Shown in pieces: positions 21,622-32,876 of a DNA stretch of 64,000 nt. Made by a program: the position numbers and the translations under genes. Origin of the DNA: Kuschelorhynchus macadamiae (Eukaryota; Arthropoda; Insecta; Coleoptera; Curculionidae); assembly GCA_030620095.1 (NCBI GenBank), contig JAUTXW010000066.1, forward strand, positions 248,001-312,000, in the 5' to 3' direction. How positions within the stretch are numbered: position 1 is the first letter of the stretch; each line of letters starts with the position of its first letter. Under the pieces are notes generated by a model. The model did no database searches and was not told the DNA's origin. It saw nothing but the letters and a program-made list of their open reading frames with translations.

Positions 21622-22480
21622 CAGGGGTGTGCAGTTCATGGAAGCAAGGGAAGCAGTGCTTCCCCAAAAAAATATTACAAAATAAAGAAACTATTAATTT
21701 AGCTTATATTAAAAATGCTAAAATATTATCTTAATTATCAAGCCCATAATAAATGCGGCCTTTACTCCGACCAAGCAGAGCAATAGAAAATCGAATAGAA
21801 CCTATGCGGGCTGCTAGCTTCTCTACAGCCAAGTGCTGTATGCTTGATTTCCTGTGAATCGAGCCAGAGGTTATTGAACTTTCCACCGGCTGTTTGCAAT
21901 TTTTGCATTTTAGTCGCGTGCTTGGTGGGGCCGGAAGCTATCGTTGGAGTAGGTTCTTTGTTTGAACGGCTATCCGTGTGTTGTGTGATACGTACGTCAC
22001 GTCGTGCATGGTGCGATATGGAAGACAATAATACGGACGTGGATATGCAAATACCGTCAACTTCGGCTGTCGGTAATAAATAACGTTGAAAATGTTGGAG
22101 AATTTAGTAAGAAGAGTGTGTGTGAATGTGTGGTGTGTGTCTTAATAATAAAGGGATTTTCAACATTAAACTTCGCTGATAAGCTTCAAATAATTTCCAA
22201 AGGAAAGGCAAAAACGCCTATGAAAAATTTAACCACAAAAATGAAAAACTTTATACGAACAATTTAAATGGCTAACAGGGTGTGAAAATATAAGTAAATT
22301 ATTTTGTTGGCCATATTTACTTTTTGAAAATGAAAAAGGTCTCTAGAATAAAACTGGTTTTTCCGATTAAAACAATTTCTATAAAGCTGTAAAATGACAC
22401 ATTATGTCCAAAGCGCATTTACAGGCCGTCATAAAAGAAAACTAGTCGATAAAAATAGGAAATATTAAAAAATATCATAA
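21622..22480 (+). mobile_element. hAT H1 (ZMYM1-like family), 5' part only
   Basis: Begins CAGGGGTGTGCAGTTCATGG, the terminal repeat of the family seen complete at 49168-51644. It keeps the 5' region and the start of the coding sequence, has an internal deletion after 'CAGGCCGTCATAAAAGAAAA', and breaks off near 22480 where different repeat DNA starts. The flank AATGTGTA (21614-21621) cannot be checked as a duplication because the right end is missing. Confidence 0.75.
22018..22470 (+). pseudogene. hAT H1 transposase N-terminal fragment
   Basis: ATG at 22018 gives MEDNNTDVDMQIPSTSAVGN, then a 4-bp insertion brings a stop (GGT AAT AAA TAA). Downstream frames continue NVENVGEFSKKSVCECVVCV and the zinc-finger-like region. 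H3 shares the same 4-bp insertion, whereas H2 and H4 read through. Truncated and inactive. Confidence 0.65.
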
Positions 22481-22485
22481 AATAC

Positions 22486-22680
22486 AGGGTGATCCATTTA
22501 AAATAAGCAAGTTGATACCAACTTCCGGTTAAACCGGAAGTGACAGGAAGTTGAAAATATTTCGAAAAAGAAGTACCCCTTGAGCTTACCTTAATTCCAA
22601 AATTTGAAATTTTTATCTAAATGGCATCATCAAAAACTTTTAATGAACGGGTTGCGTGAATAACCCTGTATATAAATAAC
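22486..22680. repeat. Short MITE-like repeat with ETS-like palindrome
   Basis: Bounded by ACAGGGTGATCCATTTAAAA on the left and 'AATAACCCTGTATA' on the right, the end type of many insect MITEs. It contains the palindrome ACTTCCGGTT-a-AACCGGAAGT (22521-22541), two facing CCGGAAGT cores. A related palindrome sits at 52398-52418. Confidence 0.5.
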
Positions 22681-22854
22681 TAATTTCCTTTTAAACTTAC
22701 CTAACTTAATAGTTTGATTTTAGATAGTGAAGTAGAGAAAGATTATTTCTTCGAAGTTTGTAAAAATACCTATTTGCTTCATTAAGTAATATGTAAGAGT
22801 CCTTCTTTTTGTCAACGATAATGAAGCATGGTCCATTTCTTCATTTTCGTACAT

Positions 22855-23035
22855 CAAGTATTTTAACAGGTCGTCATTTTGTTTCGCCATATTGAATTCA
22901 TACCAATATTTTACCATATTTTTTATATCAGACGTAATTTTTGTGGAAAATTAAATAAAATTAAAGTTAATCGAGTAAGTGGATTTTTTAGCTATACCGG
23001 AACTGACCGACCGACCGACAGTAATGGAAAAACAT
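22855..23035 (+). repeat. Fragment of the dispersed CCGCCATTTTG/(GACA)n repeat
   Basis: Contains 'CGTCATTTTGTTTCGCCATATTG', 'ACCAATATTTTACCA' and 'CTGACCGACCGACCGACAG'. One partial unit; non-coding. Confidence 0.65.
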
Positions 23036-24052
23036 GAGGATTTGTAAAATATTTCCTTATGTGGGCAGTGAAAACTCACGCGGTCACTGGCATTGGTCAA
23101 CAAATGGCCACGGCTTGAGCATGGGCCATCCCCACTTCTTGTTTTATCGTAAACATTGCTCGATAGAATGTGAAAAATTGGGGAACCATCTCGGGAAATA
23201 AATATATTATATGAATTTCAAATTTTGCGCAAGCAATTTTGGTTAAAAACCAACGTAAAAAAAATCTTCTTCTCTTTGAAATTGGGCCACTTTTCACTGT
23301 TCCTAATAAAAACAAAAATTTATAACTAGGGAAATTCCAGGTAAAGGAAATTTACCGATTTTTCAAGATTAAATTCAAATTATAAGAACTAATTTCATTT
23401 CAATAAACCAAATAACTGAATTAATATAAATACGCGCACTTTAAAATATGGTAACACTTTTTATTAATTTTAAGCACTCACCGCCAAAGTGAAACACACT
23501 AAAACACTAACTAAATAAATACTGTGGGTCTTCATTTCGGCGAAGGGGGGGAATATCTAAGCACTACTCGCTATATCACAACGTTACGATTGACTAGAAA
23601 AATATGGTTCACAGCCTGTTCTCTCTCGTATTATATTCGAGTTTAACCGCAACTTTGATCGCCTGCCGTGTAAATACTCCGGGTTTGTTTAAAAAATTTT
23701 GTTTATTTTATCACTAATTATATCGGAGTACGTAGCGCGATGACGTAGACGGCGAGGGGCGCATTCGGCTATGGACCGGAGATTGGTCAGCAGTCGTGTG
23801 ACTACGTGACCTATGCGTCTGGGAGTCCAAGAAAAATTGTTTTTTTCGCGTTGGCTTTTCCTGCTAATTGGATGCATGACAAGGTTTATGACAAAAATTG
23901 TTAAAAACATTCTTTTTTCTATTTATGTACGGATTCAGAAATTTATAAGCCTTAAATCTGTAGATTTATTGTCACTTAAAATCTCCCTAGTGTTTAAATT
24001 ATTACCGCAAATTTTTTGAGTACATGAATTTTTAGATTATTCTAAGACATTC
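23036..24052. other. Stretch without recognisable gene
   Basis: Several short open frames on both strands, none with domain features. I see no repeat that I can match with confidence. Confidence 0.5.
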
Positions 24053-26603
24053 CAGGGGCGTGCGGTGAAAGTTTAAGAAAGGGAAGCAATTTTTAGAAAC
24101 TTACCTATTTAAAATGTAATTCGATTCTTCGATCATTTTTTGCAAATTCGTCAAGGACGTCATCATAAAAACGTCGATGTTCCGACATATTTTGGAGAAG
24201 TTTATTTTCAATGGACAGTATGCCAAAGTCTCTCCTGCCCCGCTCAATTTCTCACGAAATTTTTTATACGTTTAAGTGTTGAAAAATTGCGTTCTATTGA
24301 TGAATTGAATGAATGAATTGTCAATACTAATTCACACAATTTCGACACTTCGGTGTAGGCATCTTCCAGCTGCTTGTCTTTTAAAAACTGCATTAGTTCC
24401 TTAGCGTTATTTTTTGCGCTAATGTCATCAGTTTCGTAAATCACTTTAGATCGCAGTAGCACTCGGTCGAAGAACTGGCCATAATGAAGAAGAAGAGATT
24501 TAAACGCATCTTCTGGAAAAGTTTTTCCTTTAAATGCATCAAAATTGCAGAGCTCGAGGAATTTAAAATCATTTAAACCGTTAAATCTATAGTTTATTTG
24601 TTGCTGAATTTGATCGATTATTTCATAAAAAAGGCGTCTGTATGATGTTTGAACATCTCCCACTTTGTCTGTTCGAAGACGCTTGGCTTGTGGCACATTT
24701 AACGTCATCGTTTTCTCCCAAAATAGATCAAAGTCATCTTTTTTTTGGCTTAACATGGACTTAAAATCATCCACTTTTTTCAGGCAAAAAGCAATATCAT
24801 TTGTTTTAGTTTGTAATATATTAAAAACATTGTCCGAGAATGGAAATATTTTTGAACATATGTTCAATAAATAATTAAAATTAAAATCTCGTTTCAAACA
24901 GTCCAAAAACCCCCTCGAACTATTTATTGCTTCTGAGTCCTACGTTTTATTATTTTCTATTATATTCTCAAATAGTTCCATCAGTGATTCACGATTTTCA
25001 GATACTGTTAACACAAAGTGTTCCATTACTTTGGGCAATCGTTTGTGGGCAATGGAGTCCAAAGCTTGTGTACATTTTGTTGACTTGGAAAAAAAAAGCA
25101 GCCATACCACTTAAAGTAACGAAAAATACTTTACACTCTCTAATGTGATTGATGAACTGGGATGAAACTAAATTTAATTTATGAGCAATGGACAAACACA
25201 GCAATTAGGAAAGTTTCTCGAACCTTAGTTTGCAGACCTCTTAATTGTCCTGCCACCACTGCAGCTCCATCATAGCTTTGAGCAACTAATTTTTTCTCTC
25301 CATTAATTTCTTTAGTAACGTTATAAACTACGGTATATAATGCATCTTAAAACCTATAAATCGCTGTTGAATACTTCCGTCTGTTTTAACATAGCGTATT
25401 ACTATAGATAATTGACTAAAATTAGTGATATCAGTTGTTTCGTCCAGAACAATAGCAATGAACTGCGCCTCGCCAATCTCCTGCTTAATTCTTTTTAGAA
25501 TAATAGTTGCAACAGCGGAAATTAAATCATTCTGGATTCGATTCGACGTTTCGCGAAAAACGCTAGACTGCTCTAAATGATTTTTTAAGCAATCATCATA
25601 TTTAGCCATTAAACTAAGTAAATCTTTAAAATTTCCTCTATTTGAAGAAACCCTTGTCTCGTCATGACCTCTAAATTCCAGTTCGTGCTGTCCGAGAAAA
25701 CAAACAACTTCTTAATATTTCCTATTTTTATCGACTAGTTTATTGTGTTGGCGGTGACTAGTCTCCAGCTGTTTATTAAGGGCGTGTTCAGTTCTGGTTT
25801 TGCCGAAGACTTTTTCTTTTATGACGGCCTGCAAATGCGCTTTGGACATAATGTGTCTTTTTACAGCTTTATGGAAATTGTTTAAATTGGAAAAAACCAG
25901 TTTTATTCCAGAGACCTTTTTCATTTTCAAAAAGTAAACATGGCCAACAAAATAATTTATTTATATTTTCACACCCTGTTAGCCGTTTAAATTGTTCGTA
26001 TTGTTTTTCCGGATAAAAATGTTAATACAGTTTTTAATTTTTGTGGTTAAATTTTTCATAGGCGGTTTTGCCCTTCCTTTGGAGATTATTTGAAGCTTAT
26101 CAGGGAAGTTTAATGTTGAAAATCCCTTTATTATTAAGACACACACCACACATTCACACACACTCTTCTTACTAAATTCTCCAACATTTTCAACGTTATT
26201 ACCGCATATCGCACTATGCACGACGCGACGTACGTATCACACAACACATGGATAGCCGTTCAAATAAAGAACCTACTCCAACGATAGCTTCCGCCACCAC
26301 TTAAAGCACGCAACTAAAATGAAAAAATTGCAAACAGCAGGTGGAAAGTTCAAGACCTCTGGGTCGATTCACAGGAAATCAAGCATACAGGACTTGGCTG
26401 CAGAGAAGCTAGCCGCCCGCATAGGTTCTATTCGATATTCTATTGTGGCTGGGTCGGAGGCTTGATAATTAAGATAATATTTTAGCATTTTTAATATAAA
26501 CTAAATTAATGGTTTGCTATTTCAAAAATTACATTTCAGAAGATGTTTTGTAATTTTTCTTGGGGAAGCACTGCTTCCCTTGCTTCTGTACTGCATGCCC
26601 CTG
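24053..26603 (-). mobile_element. hAT H2 (ZMYM1-like family), full length but without target duplication
   Basis: Ends CAGGGGCGTGCGGTGAAAG (left) and, reversed, CAGGGGCATGCAGTAC (right). Both terminal regions match H3 and H4. The 8 bp flanking the left end (AGACATTC) and right end (CAATATAT) differ, so this copy lacks the 8-bp duplication that H4 has. The right end abuts LINE coding sequence. Confidence 0.85.
24105..26221 (-). pseudogene. hAT H2 transposase (ZMYM1-like), many disablements
   Basis: Order on the minus strand: NVENVGEFSKKSVCECVVCV (26.2 kb), a TTF/BED-like zinc-finger region, AVKRHIMSKAHLQAVIK, then the DUF4371-type domain with FIAIVLDETTDITNFSQLSI, broken parts at 25.0-25.3 kb, then 24906-24244 (DCLKRDFNFNYLLNI ... 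SIERNFSTLKRIKNFVRN). The C-terminal hAT dimerisation motif (ERNFSTLKRIK) is clear. A stop at FVRN, several frameshifts and lost segments make it non-functional. Full-length relatives are usually 600-750 residues. Confidence 0.8.
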
Positions 26604-29460
26604 CAATATATGTAACATTCTGGCTTGACAAGCTCCAGAGATTTGCCCATCTGGGCATAAGTGGAGCCATAAGAACTACACCGCCACGAGCTATGGAGGC
26701 CAGTCAAGTCCTTTGCACTTGCTTGTAGAGGAAGATGCTCGGAAGACATCTGTTCGTTTAAACGACTGGGTCGTTAGATACACAGAGACTGGAATTTTGG
26801 GCATACGCGAGTGTGGACTGAACTGATCAGATCAGACCCTCTCCTAGCTAGGAGTGATGCCATTATTCCGGTCTCAACTGCCTCTAAGAGATTTGTGTAA
26901 TTGTTCCTGAGAGAGAACAATGGAGGAATTCCTCCCTGGAGAGCCTTGTCTGGTTTACAGATGGCTCTCTAATGGAGGAGGGATCTGGGACGGGAATCTA
27001 TGGGGAGAGACACAGGGCAAAAATTAGTCTTGCTCTTGGACGGTATGCGAGTGTATATCAAATCAAATCAATCAAATCAAAATGTCTTTTTATTGGTTAC
27101 AAGAAATAAGATACAATTAACAATTGAAATGGTGGCGAGATCCAGCATGGCTGTTCATATCTAACCCCTTTGAAAATAGACTTAAATGAAAACCTTGTAA
27201 TTTATATGCCAACGTAGTAGTAATAATAAAAATTAAAAAAAAAAAACTGTATAGCGATATACTATAATGTAGCTTGACATGCCTAAGAATATGTAGCAAC
27301 TGAGAACTCTGTGTTATCTTTAAGAGATTAAATATTTTTTAAGTTTTGACTTAAACGAATCTACGGACGGGCTTGCCTTGATGCTACGGGGTATCGCATT
27401 ATATACCTTGGTCGCATTGTACGTGAATGAACGCTGAAAAGCAGCGGTGCTGTGCCTGGGAATCTGATACAGACCTCGATGGCGTGTAATGATATTATGG
27501 ACATTTAAACCCTTGGACAGTTTATCAAGAAGATACGTGGGCTCTTAGGACAACTCAATTTTAAATACTAAACATGCGAGGCGTAGTTCATACCTTTCGG
27601 AAAGATTTAGCCATTTGGATCTCTCAAAATGATCTGATATGTGGTCAAACTTACAAAGTCCGTATGAAAATCTAATGCAGGAGTTTTGACTTCTTTGAAG
27701 GATGGTTTTATTTATTTGCGTGAGAAAAGACCAATAGACTACATCGGCATAACCCAAATGTGACAGAATAAGGCTGTCTCACAATCTTAATCTTAGATTA
27801 GTCGAAAGAATATCCCTGTAAATATAAAGAAGTTTCAACTTAGCAATTGATTTTTGAATCAAAGAGGCGACGTGGTCATCAAATCGCAGACTAGTATCCA
27901 CTAAAAGCCCAAGGTTCTTGCAAACATTGGTAATATTATTCCCAATAGATTCTCTATCACGACCAAATATTAGAAGCTTGGTTTTATTATTGTTTAGAAG
28001 TAGACCATGTGCCAAAAAACTTCAGAAATGATTTCCAAGTCATTATTAATGTGACCGCATACTGTTTACAGATCTTCCTTTGCAAATGAGCAATAAAGTT
28101 GCACGTCATCGGCATATTGATGAGAGAGACAATAATTCAGATGAGATGAAAAGTCAGCAGAGTACACAGAAAACCACAGGGACCCAGAATGCTCCCTTGC
28201 GGTACACCCCTACTGACTGCCAGGAAGTTAGAGGCTTCAGCACCCAAAACCACCCTCTGACTTCTTCCGTTTAAATAACTATTCATAAATTGAATTGCCT
28301 CGGGACCCAAGCCAAAATATCGCAATTTCTTTAGTAATAAGCCATGATCCAGCGTATCGAATGCCTTGCTATAATCCGAGAGAATTAAACAACTATTTTT
28401 CGAACTTGAGCTCTTAGCAAGTCGCCCGACACATTCAACAGGGCAGTAACGGTACTGTGGTCGGAGCAAAATCCAGACTGCGTGGTAGATATTACGTGGA
28501 AGCTAAATAAATGTGTTTTCAGTTGATTGTTAATAATCTTTTCCAGAACTTTATGTCAAAGCCATCCACTCCCTTGGCATTGCTTTTGATCCGTAAAATA
28601 ATCTGCTCAACTTTATTCTGTTACTTCGGTGAAAGAAAATCTATTAAGCACACCTACATGCAACCCTCCTTAAAATGACTGCAATAAGACATTTCCATCA
28701 GCACTCGTGGTATCTGGGACACTATCTATGAATCATCGGGCTGAGATTACAGCAATCTTGGACTGCGTACAGGAAAACCTTTCCAGAGGATATTAAGACA
28801 AGCATATCTATATATGCTGTGATAGTCAAGCCGCGATTAAAGCTCTGTCCTCGAACAGGGTCAATTCGCTGCTAACACTTGAATGCAGGAGAGCCCTAGA
28901 GAGGCTGTGTGAGTCCAATAGGGTCAGCCTCATTTGGGCGCCTGGACATCATGGCATTGGGGGTAATGAGAAGGCGGATTACCTGGGTCAGGAAGATAGC
29001 AACACTGCTTTCACTGGGCCGGAACCTGCTGGAATTGATCCTTCAGATGTCAAGGCTAGGATTAAGAATCGCACTGCCGAGAAATTCCGAGCGAGCTGAA
29101 TGGCACAAGCTAGCAGGACTCAGACAGTCTAAGGTCTTCTTGTTAGGCCCGTTTAGCCGTTCTGAGTCTAATAGGATTCTAAAACTAAACAGATGCCAAC
29201 TTAGAACCATTATCGGGGTCCTACATGGACACTGGTTGGTGAAATAGTACTGGCATAATATTGGATTCGGCAACGATCCGTACTTCAGGTTTTGTGCTGA
29301 GGTAGATGAAACTACCGACTCGACCTGAAGAGGGTCCTTTCTTTTCTAAAAAGGAGTGGATTCTTGGCCTGACACGCCTACTTATGGGGATAGCACAATG
29401 GGCCCCAGTGAGCCTAAGTGCTGCCCTTGTCGGACTCCCCATCTATGTCTAACATTCTGG
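26604..29460 (+). pseudogene. LINE (R1/LOA-like) RT end, RNase H and zinc knuckle, split by a second LINE
   Basis: Starts directly at the H2 end with the RT C-terminus (WLDKLQRFAHLGISGAIRTT, PRAMEASQVL). RNase H follows: FTDGSLMEEGSGTGIYGERH, then, after the nested LINE (about 27057-28737), AEITAILDCVQENLSRGY, CCDSQAAIKAL and SLIWAPGHHGIGGNEKADYL. This gives the D..E..D..H/D pattern of RNase H. A degraded C-terminal zinc-binding segment (NDPYFRFCAEVDETTDST) lies near 29270-29330. Frames shift several times. The RNase H domain after the RT points to an R1/LOA/I-type LINE. Confidence 0.7.
27057..28737 (-). pseudogene. Nested 5'-truncated LINE (Jockey/CR1-group RT)
   Basis: On the minus strand the RT starts around AKGVDGFDIKFWKRLL, then LILSDYSKAFDTLDHGLLLK (motif A), FLAVSRGVPQGSILGP (motif B), a damaged motif C region, LLLNNNKTKLLIFGRD, then the thumb (KSIAKLKLLYIYRDILS, ISDHFERSKWLNLSERYEL). 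The 3' end at 27057-27085 has a CAATAAAAAG block and a tail of TTTGAT/TTGAT units, as expected for target-primed insertion. It interrupts the RNase H coding of the surrounding LINE. At least three frame changes. Confidence 0.75.
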
Positions 29461-30479
29461 CACTTTCGGTTTAGACGGAAATGAACAAAAATTTTGAATT
29501 TTAAATGAAACGCCCTGTATATTCTAAGTGCAAAACACTATCACTTATCATTTTTGACATGTCATGACGGAAAAAAAGTAAATTTTATTTTAAAACCTAT
29601 AGTAATATTCTATTGTGATTCGCTTGCACCAAGCAATCTTTAATACGCGAGGTCTGAACCCTAAATACTTAAGCTTCCGTTCTATGTTATGGTCAAACTT
29701 TAAGGGAAAAAATTTAATTAGACAAATTTATTCATTATTTTAATTTTTATGAGAGCTTCAAAATGAAAAAATCGATTTTGGTTAAATCCGTTTTTTTTTC
29801 AAACGCAAACCTAGATCTAAAGCGCCATGTAACTTAATTAGAAAATTCATAGATGGCTATAGATGATGGAAACGATTAATTTTAACGCTGAATTATATAT
29901 AAAGGAGAGAGATTTAAAAGTGGACTATTTTATTTATTAACTTTATTAAAAAATGTTAAGAGGTTTGAGGTTTATTTTGTATTGCGGTAATAGAATACGT
30001 TTATATTAAACCGAGATAACTGTCTTAAAAGACAAGAAGTACCACTAAATTGACTTACCCAATTATCCAAAGGGATGTTTCACAATCGCTGAACGTTGGG
30101 CGAGTTTTCTTGAGGTACCTCTGGTCTCGCTAGAACTTTGTACTAAAATATCTGGTCAATAGTTCACGACACGGGTGCCCTTCACCAAGTAGGTGTAACC
30201 TGGAAAGGAATAACAAGCGAAGTTTCGGAAAGAGTAAAAAAATTAGCAAAGGATACTGCTTCTCGAGAAAGTCTTGCAAGAAGAAGGGTAAATTAATTTT
30301 CTGGTCAAAGCAGTGGTTTTATGAGCGCGAGTTTTATGAAATAAGATCTATTGCACATATAGAAATAATAAGGAAACGTTTAAAACTGAACAAAGTAAAT
30401 TATTTCAAATTCTTTAAAGTGCTCACTATTTTCATTTTGACGAAATTTTACTGCTTAAACATTATCATTTTTTTGTAAT
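29461..30479. other. Stretch with little recognisable content
   Basis: Contains 'GAAACGCCCTGTATATTC' near 29505, a MITE-type end. There is also a short plus-strand open run (about 30165-30296: TGALHQVGVTWKGITSEV ... RESLARRRVN-stop) that looks protein-like but that I cannot identify. Confidence 0.4.
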
Positions 30480-30988
30480 TCTTGCCCTATTGCATTGTTT
30501 ATATCGTTTCTAGTAAGTTGATTTTTTGGGTAAAAACCAACGATATTTTTCTTAGAACAGAAGCTTTCACGGCTGTGGTAAAATAAGAAAACATGGTTCT
30601 TGCGATTAGACCGTAACAAATTGGAATTACTATCGTCTTCGATTACACCTTTTTTACGGAAAAATAACTTTACCTAAAGCATGCTGCATTTTTTCTGCTG
30701 GTAGTGGGAATTTGCATTTTTGTATCTATTTGTTCGCGTCGGTTTTGTATACACAGAATGTCCTAATGTACCGTTTTCCTTCCTTTGAACACATCTAGAA
30801 AGGGAACCGTTCCATTAGATTCAATTTCCATTGAGAACTTGATATTATGATATTGTTGATTAAGGTGGTCCAGAAATATTATGATATTTTCCTGTTCATG
30901 AGGCCAACAAATAAGAGCATATACATATCTGAATCAATGTTTTCGTTTCAGTTGAGTGGATATCAAAGCAATATTCTCAAATCAAAAT

Positions 30989-31170
30989 ATAAGAGTTCCA
31001 ACCACACTACACCACAACTTGTTACGTTTTGGACGCGCGTTTCGCTAACCAAGTTAGCATCATCAGCAGATGATATAAACTCAGATGATACAAGCAGTTT
31101 ATATCATCATAGAAACGCGCGTCCAGAACGTAACAAGTTGTAGTGTAGTGTGGTTAGAACTCTTGTATTT
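30989..31170. repeat. Palindrome of two facing Penelope termini
   Basis: 'AAGAGTTCCAACCACACTAC' on the left mirrors 'GTAGTGTGGTTAGAACTCTT' on the right, and GATGATATAAAC mirrors GTTTATATCATC nearer the centre. The left half carries a complete hammerhead motif on the minus strand. The right half, on the plus strand, has lost the CTGATGA and stem II part and keeps only GAAACGCGCGTCCAGAACG. Confidence 0.8.
31021..31075 (-). ncRNA. Hammerhead ribozyme motif, copy 2
   Basis: Minus strand: CTGATGA (31066-31060), extra T, stem II GCTAAC-ttg-GTTAGC, GAAA (31043-31040), CGCGCGTC ending at 31032, then CAAAACGTAAC. The 3' strand of stem I has CAAA in place of CAGA, which weakens the first helix. Confidence 0.65.
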
Positions 31171-31627
31171 TGATTTGTCTACCACCACAGGTTTCAGTGT
31201 TAGAACTTAATATCCTTAAAGGCTTTTATAAAGATATTTGCTATTACAGGTGATAGAGGAGATCTCACAGTTGCCCCTGAGGTTTGTTCATAAAAAGTTC
31301 CTTGAAAAATGAAATAACTGGATGTAGGACAAGTTTCCACTAGGACTTATGAATTATTATCAAGACTAACAGGAACATTTGTGTATATTGATCCTACATT
31401 GAAACTAACCAAAATATCGTCGAGATCCAATTGGATTGCTTTAAGTTTTTCTACGAAATATGTAGAGTTTTAAATAAAAAATCTGTTTTTCCAGTAAATG
31501 GATTAAGAAAATTTGAAAGTTACTTACTTAATTTGTATGTGGTCTAATCCCAAGTATGTTGTTTCCTTAAATATTTTTCTCGATAAAGACCATCACTTTA
31601 CAATTAACGGAAGCCCACGCCGTAGTT

Positions 31628-32876
31628 TTGACACAAAGGACGATTTTATTTTATTGCTCTGACTGTAAGAGGCGATTAAAGGACTTACCTTTATTCAAAA
31701 ATCTTGCCGAAAACTTAGAGAAGTACAAAGCAGAATCCAGGAAGAAAGAGGAACAGATCGACAGAATAAACGAGAAGTACAGGGATGAAATCGATAGACT
31801 GGAGGGTGAAGTTAGCAAACTAACGAAGGATAGCAGGGATAAGGACACACATATAAGGAGATTAAACAGAAGAACGATAGACATCGAGGGAGAGGCTACT
31901 GAAATGACCGAAGAGTTGAACAAGAGGGAGAAAATGCAACGAGAATGTATAGCGGAATTAAACAAAGAAATTATTTTGTACAAGAATAAGGATAGACAGT
32001 TTCAAGAGGAAGTTCAGAAGAATAAAATCCTGATTGATATGCTTGAGAGTAAAATAGTTCATCTTAGTTCTTCAACTAACGAAATGAAGGATGCTCTGCG
32101 TACCTTGGAAAAAGACAACGACATATACTCGGAAGAACTGAATAAACTTCGCCAGGAGTTGGAGAAATCTACGAATGAAAAAATTGAGATACTAGAGAGA
32201 TTGAGGGAGAGTCAGAACTGTCCTGTGGTGCAAGTTTGTTCTGGAGCAAACGTGCCTGTTAACTCCCAGCACAAAAAACAGATTACCGCAGACAAGAGGC
32301 TCCAACTACTAATAATCGGAGACGAAAATGTTAGAGGTCTTTCGCAACTAGTAAAAAAATACACACAATTTAACTTCGACATTAACTCTCAGTGGTCCAG
32401 AAATCAGAATTTCAAGTCCGCATCGGAACAGTGTAAGGCTCTGTCGCAAAGCTTCTCAAAACATGACTTTGTAATATTTATGTGGGGCTCTCAAAATGCT
32501 GTTAGAGGAAGTCTTGAGGGACGCGCAGTTGAGAATTTGGTCGAGGTTTTTAGTGGGTCCACCCTTACACACAGACAGACCTTTATTAAATAAGATTATA
32601 AATCAGCAGAACTCGATGATTACCAATATTTTGACATCATGTTTATCGACGGCTTACTTTATTCCTTCACTATTTTCATCACTCAATGGGATACTGAGCC
32701 GCATTGATAAGGCCAACTTGATTATTCATATCAGCGCAAAAATAGAGGAAATGTACTACTCAGTACTGAACATCACCGAAATCGACTCAACTTCCCGTAA
32801 TCTGAGGGATGAGCTTTTGGAAGCTTCCAATCAGACCTCAAATTTTGTTCAATCGTCGCAACCAATCAACTTGTGA
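31628..32876 (+). pseudogene. CR1-type LINE ORF1 (PHD remnant, coiled coil, esterase-like), frameshifted
   Basis: Opens with FYCSDCKRRLKDLPLFKNL, the last CxxC of a PHD finger, so the 5' part of the finger is missing and the element is 5'-truncated near 31620. Then comes a long charged coiled coil (about residues 25-200; ENLEKYKAESRKKEEQIDRI and on) and a C-terminal part with LQLLIIGDENVRGLSQLVKK and KHDFVIFMWGSQNAVRG, the start and middle of the SGNH-esterase-like domain found in CR1 ORF1 proteins. The frame shifts near 32500-32590 and continues to TGA at 32876. ORF1 proteins of this class bind RNA as multimers. Confidence 0.7.

Larger units (their letters stand above)
30480..31560 (-). pseudogene. 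Penelope-like element RT fragment, interrupted by its own terminus sequence
   Basis: Minus-strand pieces match a Penelope RT: sequence like TGKTDFLFKT with LNPFTGKT-type context (about 31490), 'ILVSFNVGSIYTNVPVSLD' (about 31350-31430), 'QGTFYEQTSGATVRSPLSPV' (about 31250-31300), and downstream ESNGTVPFLDVFKGRK (about 30800), the 'GKLPFLDV' block. A palindromic hammerhead-bearing segment (30989-31170) sits in the middle. Heavily mutated. Confidence 0.65.

Noticed and set aside
23097..23315. 72-codon minus-strand ORF
   Set aside because: No domain or signal sequence and no splice-site or repeat context that would support coding.
24665..24874. ORF antisense to the hAT coding region (also seen at 41193 and 50821)
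   Set aside because: The same antisense frame appears in H2, H3 and H4 simply because the coding strand is conserved; it is a shadow.
31651..31983. 110-codon minus-strand ORF
   Set aside because: Antisense of the coiled-coil ORF1 region; Ser/Leu-rich because Glu/Lys codons read backwards.
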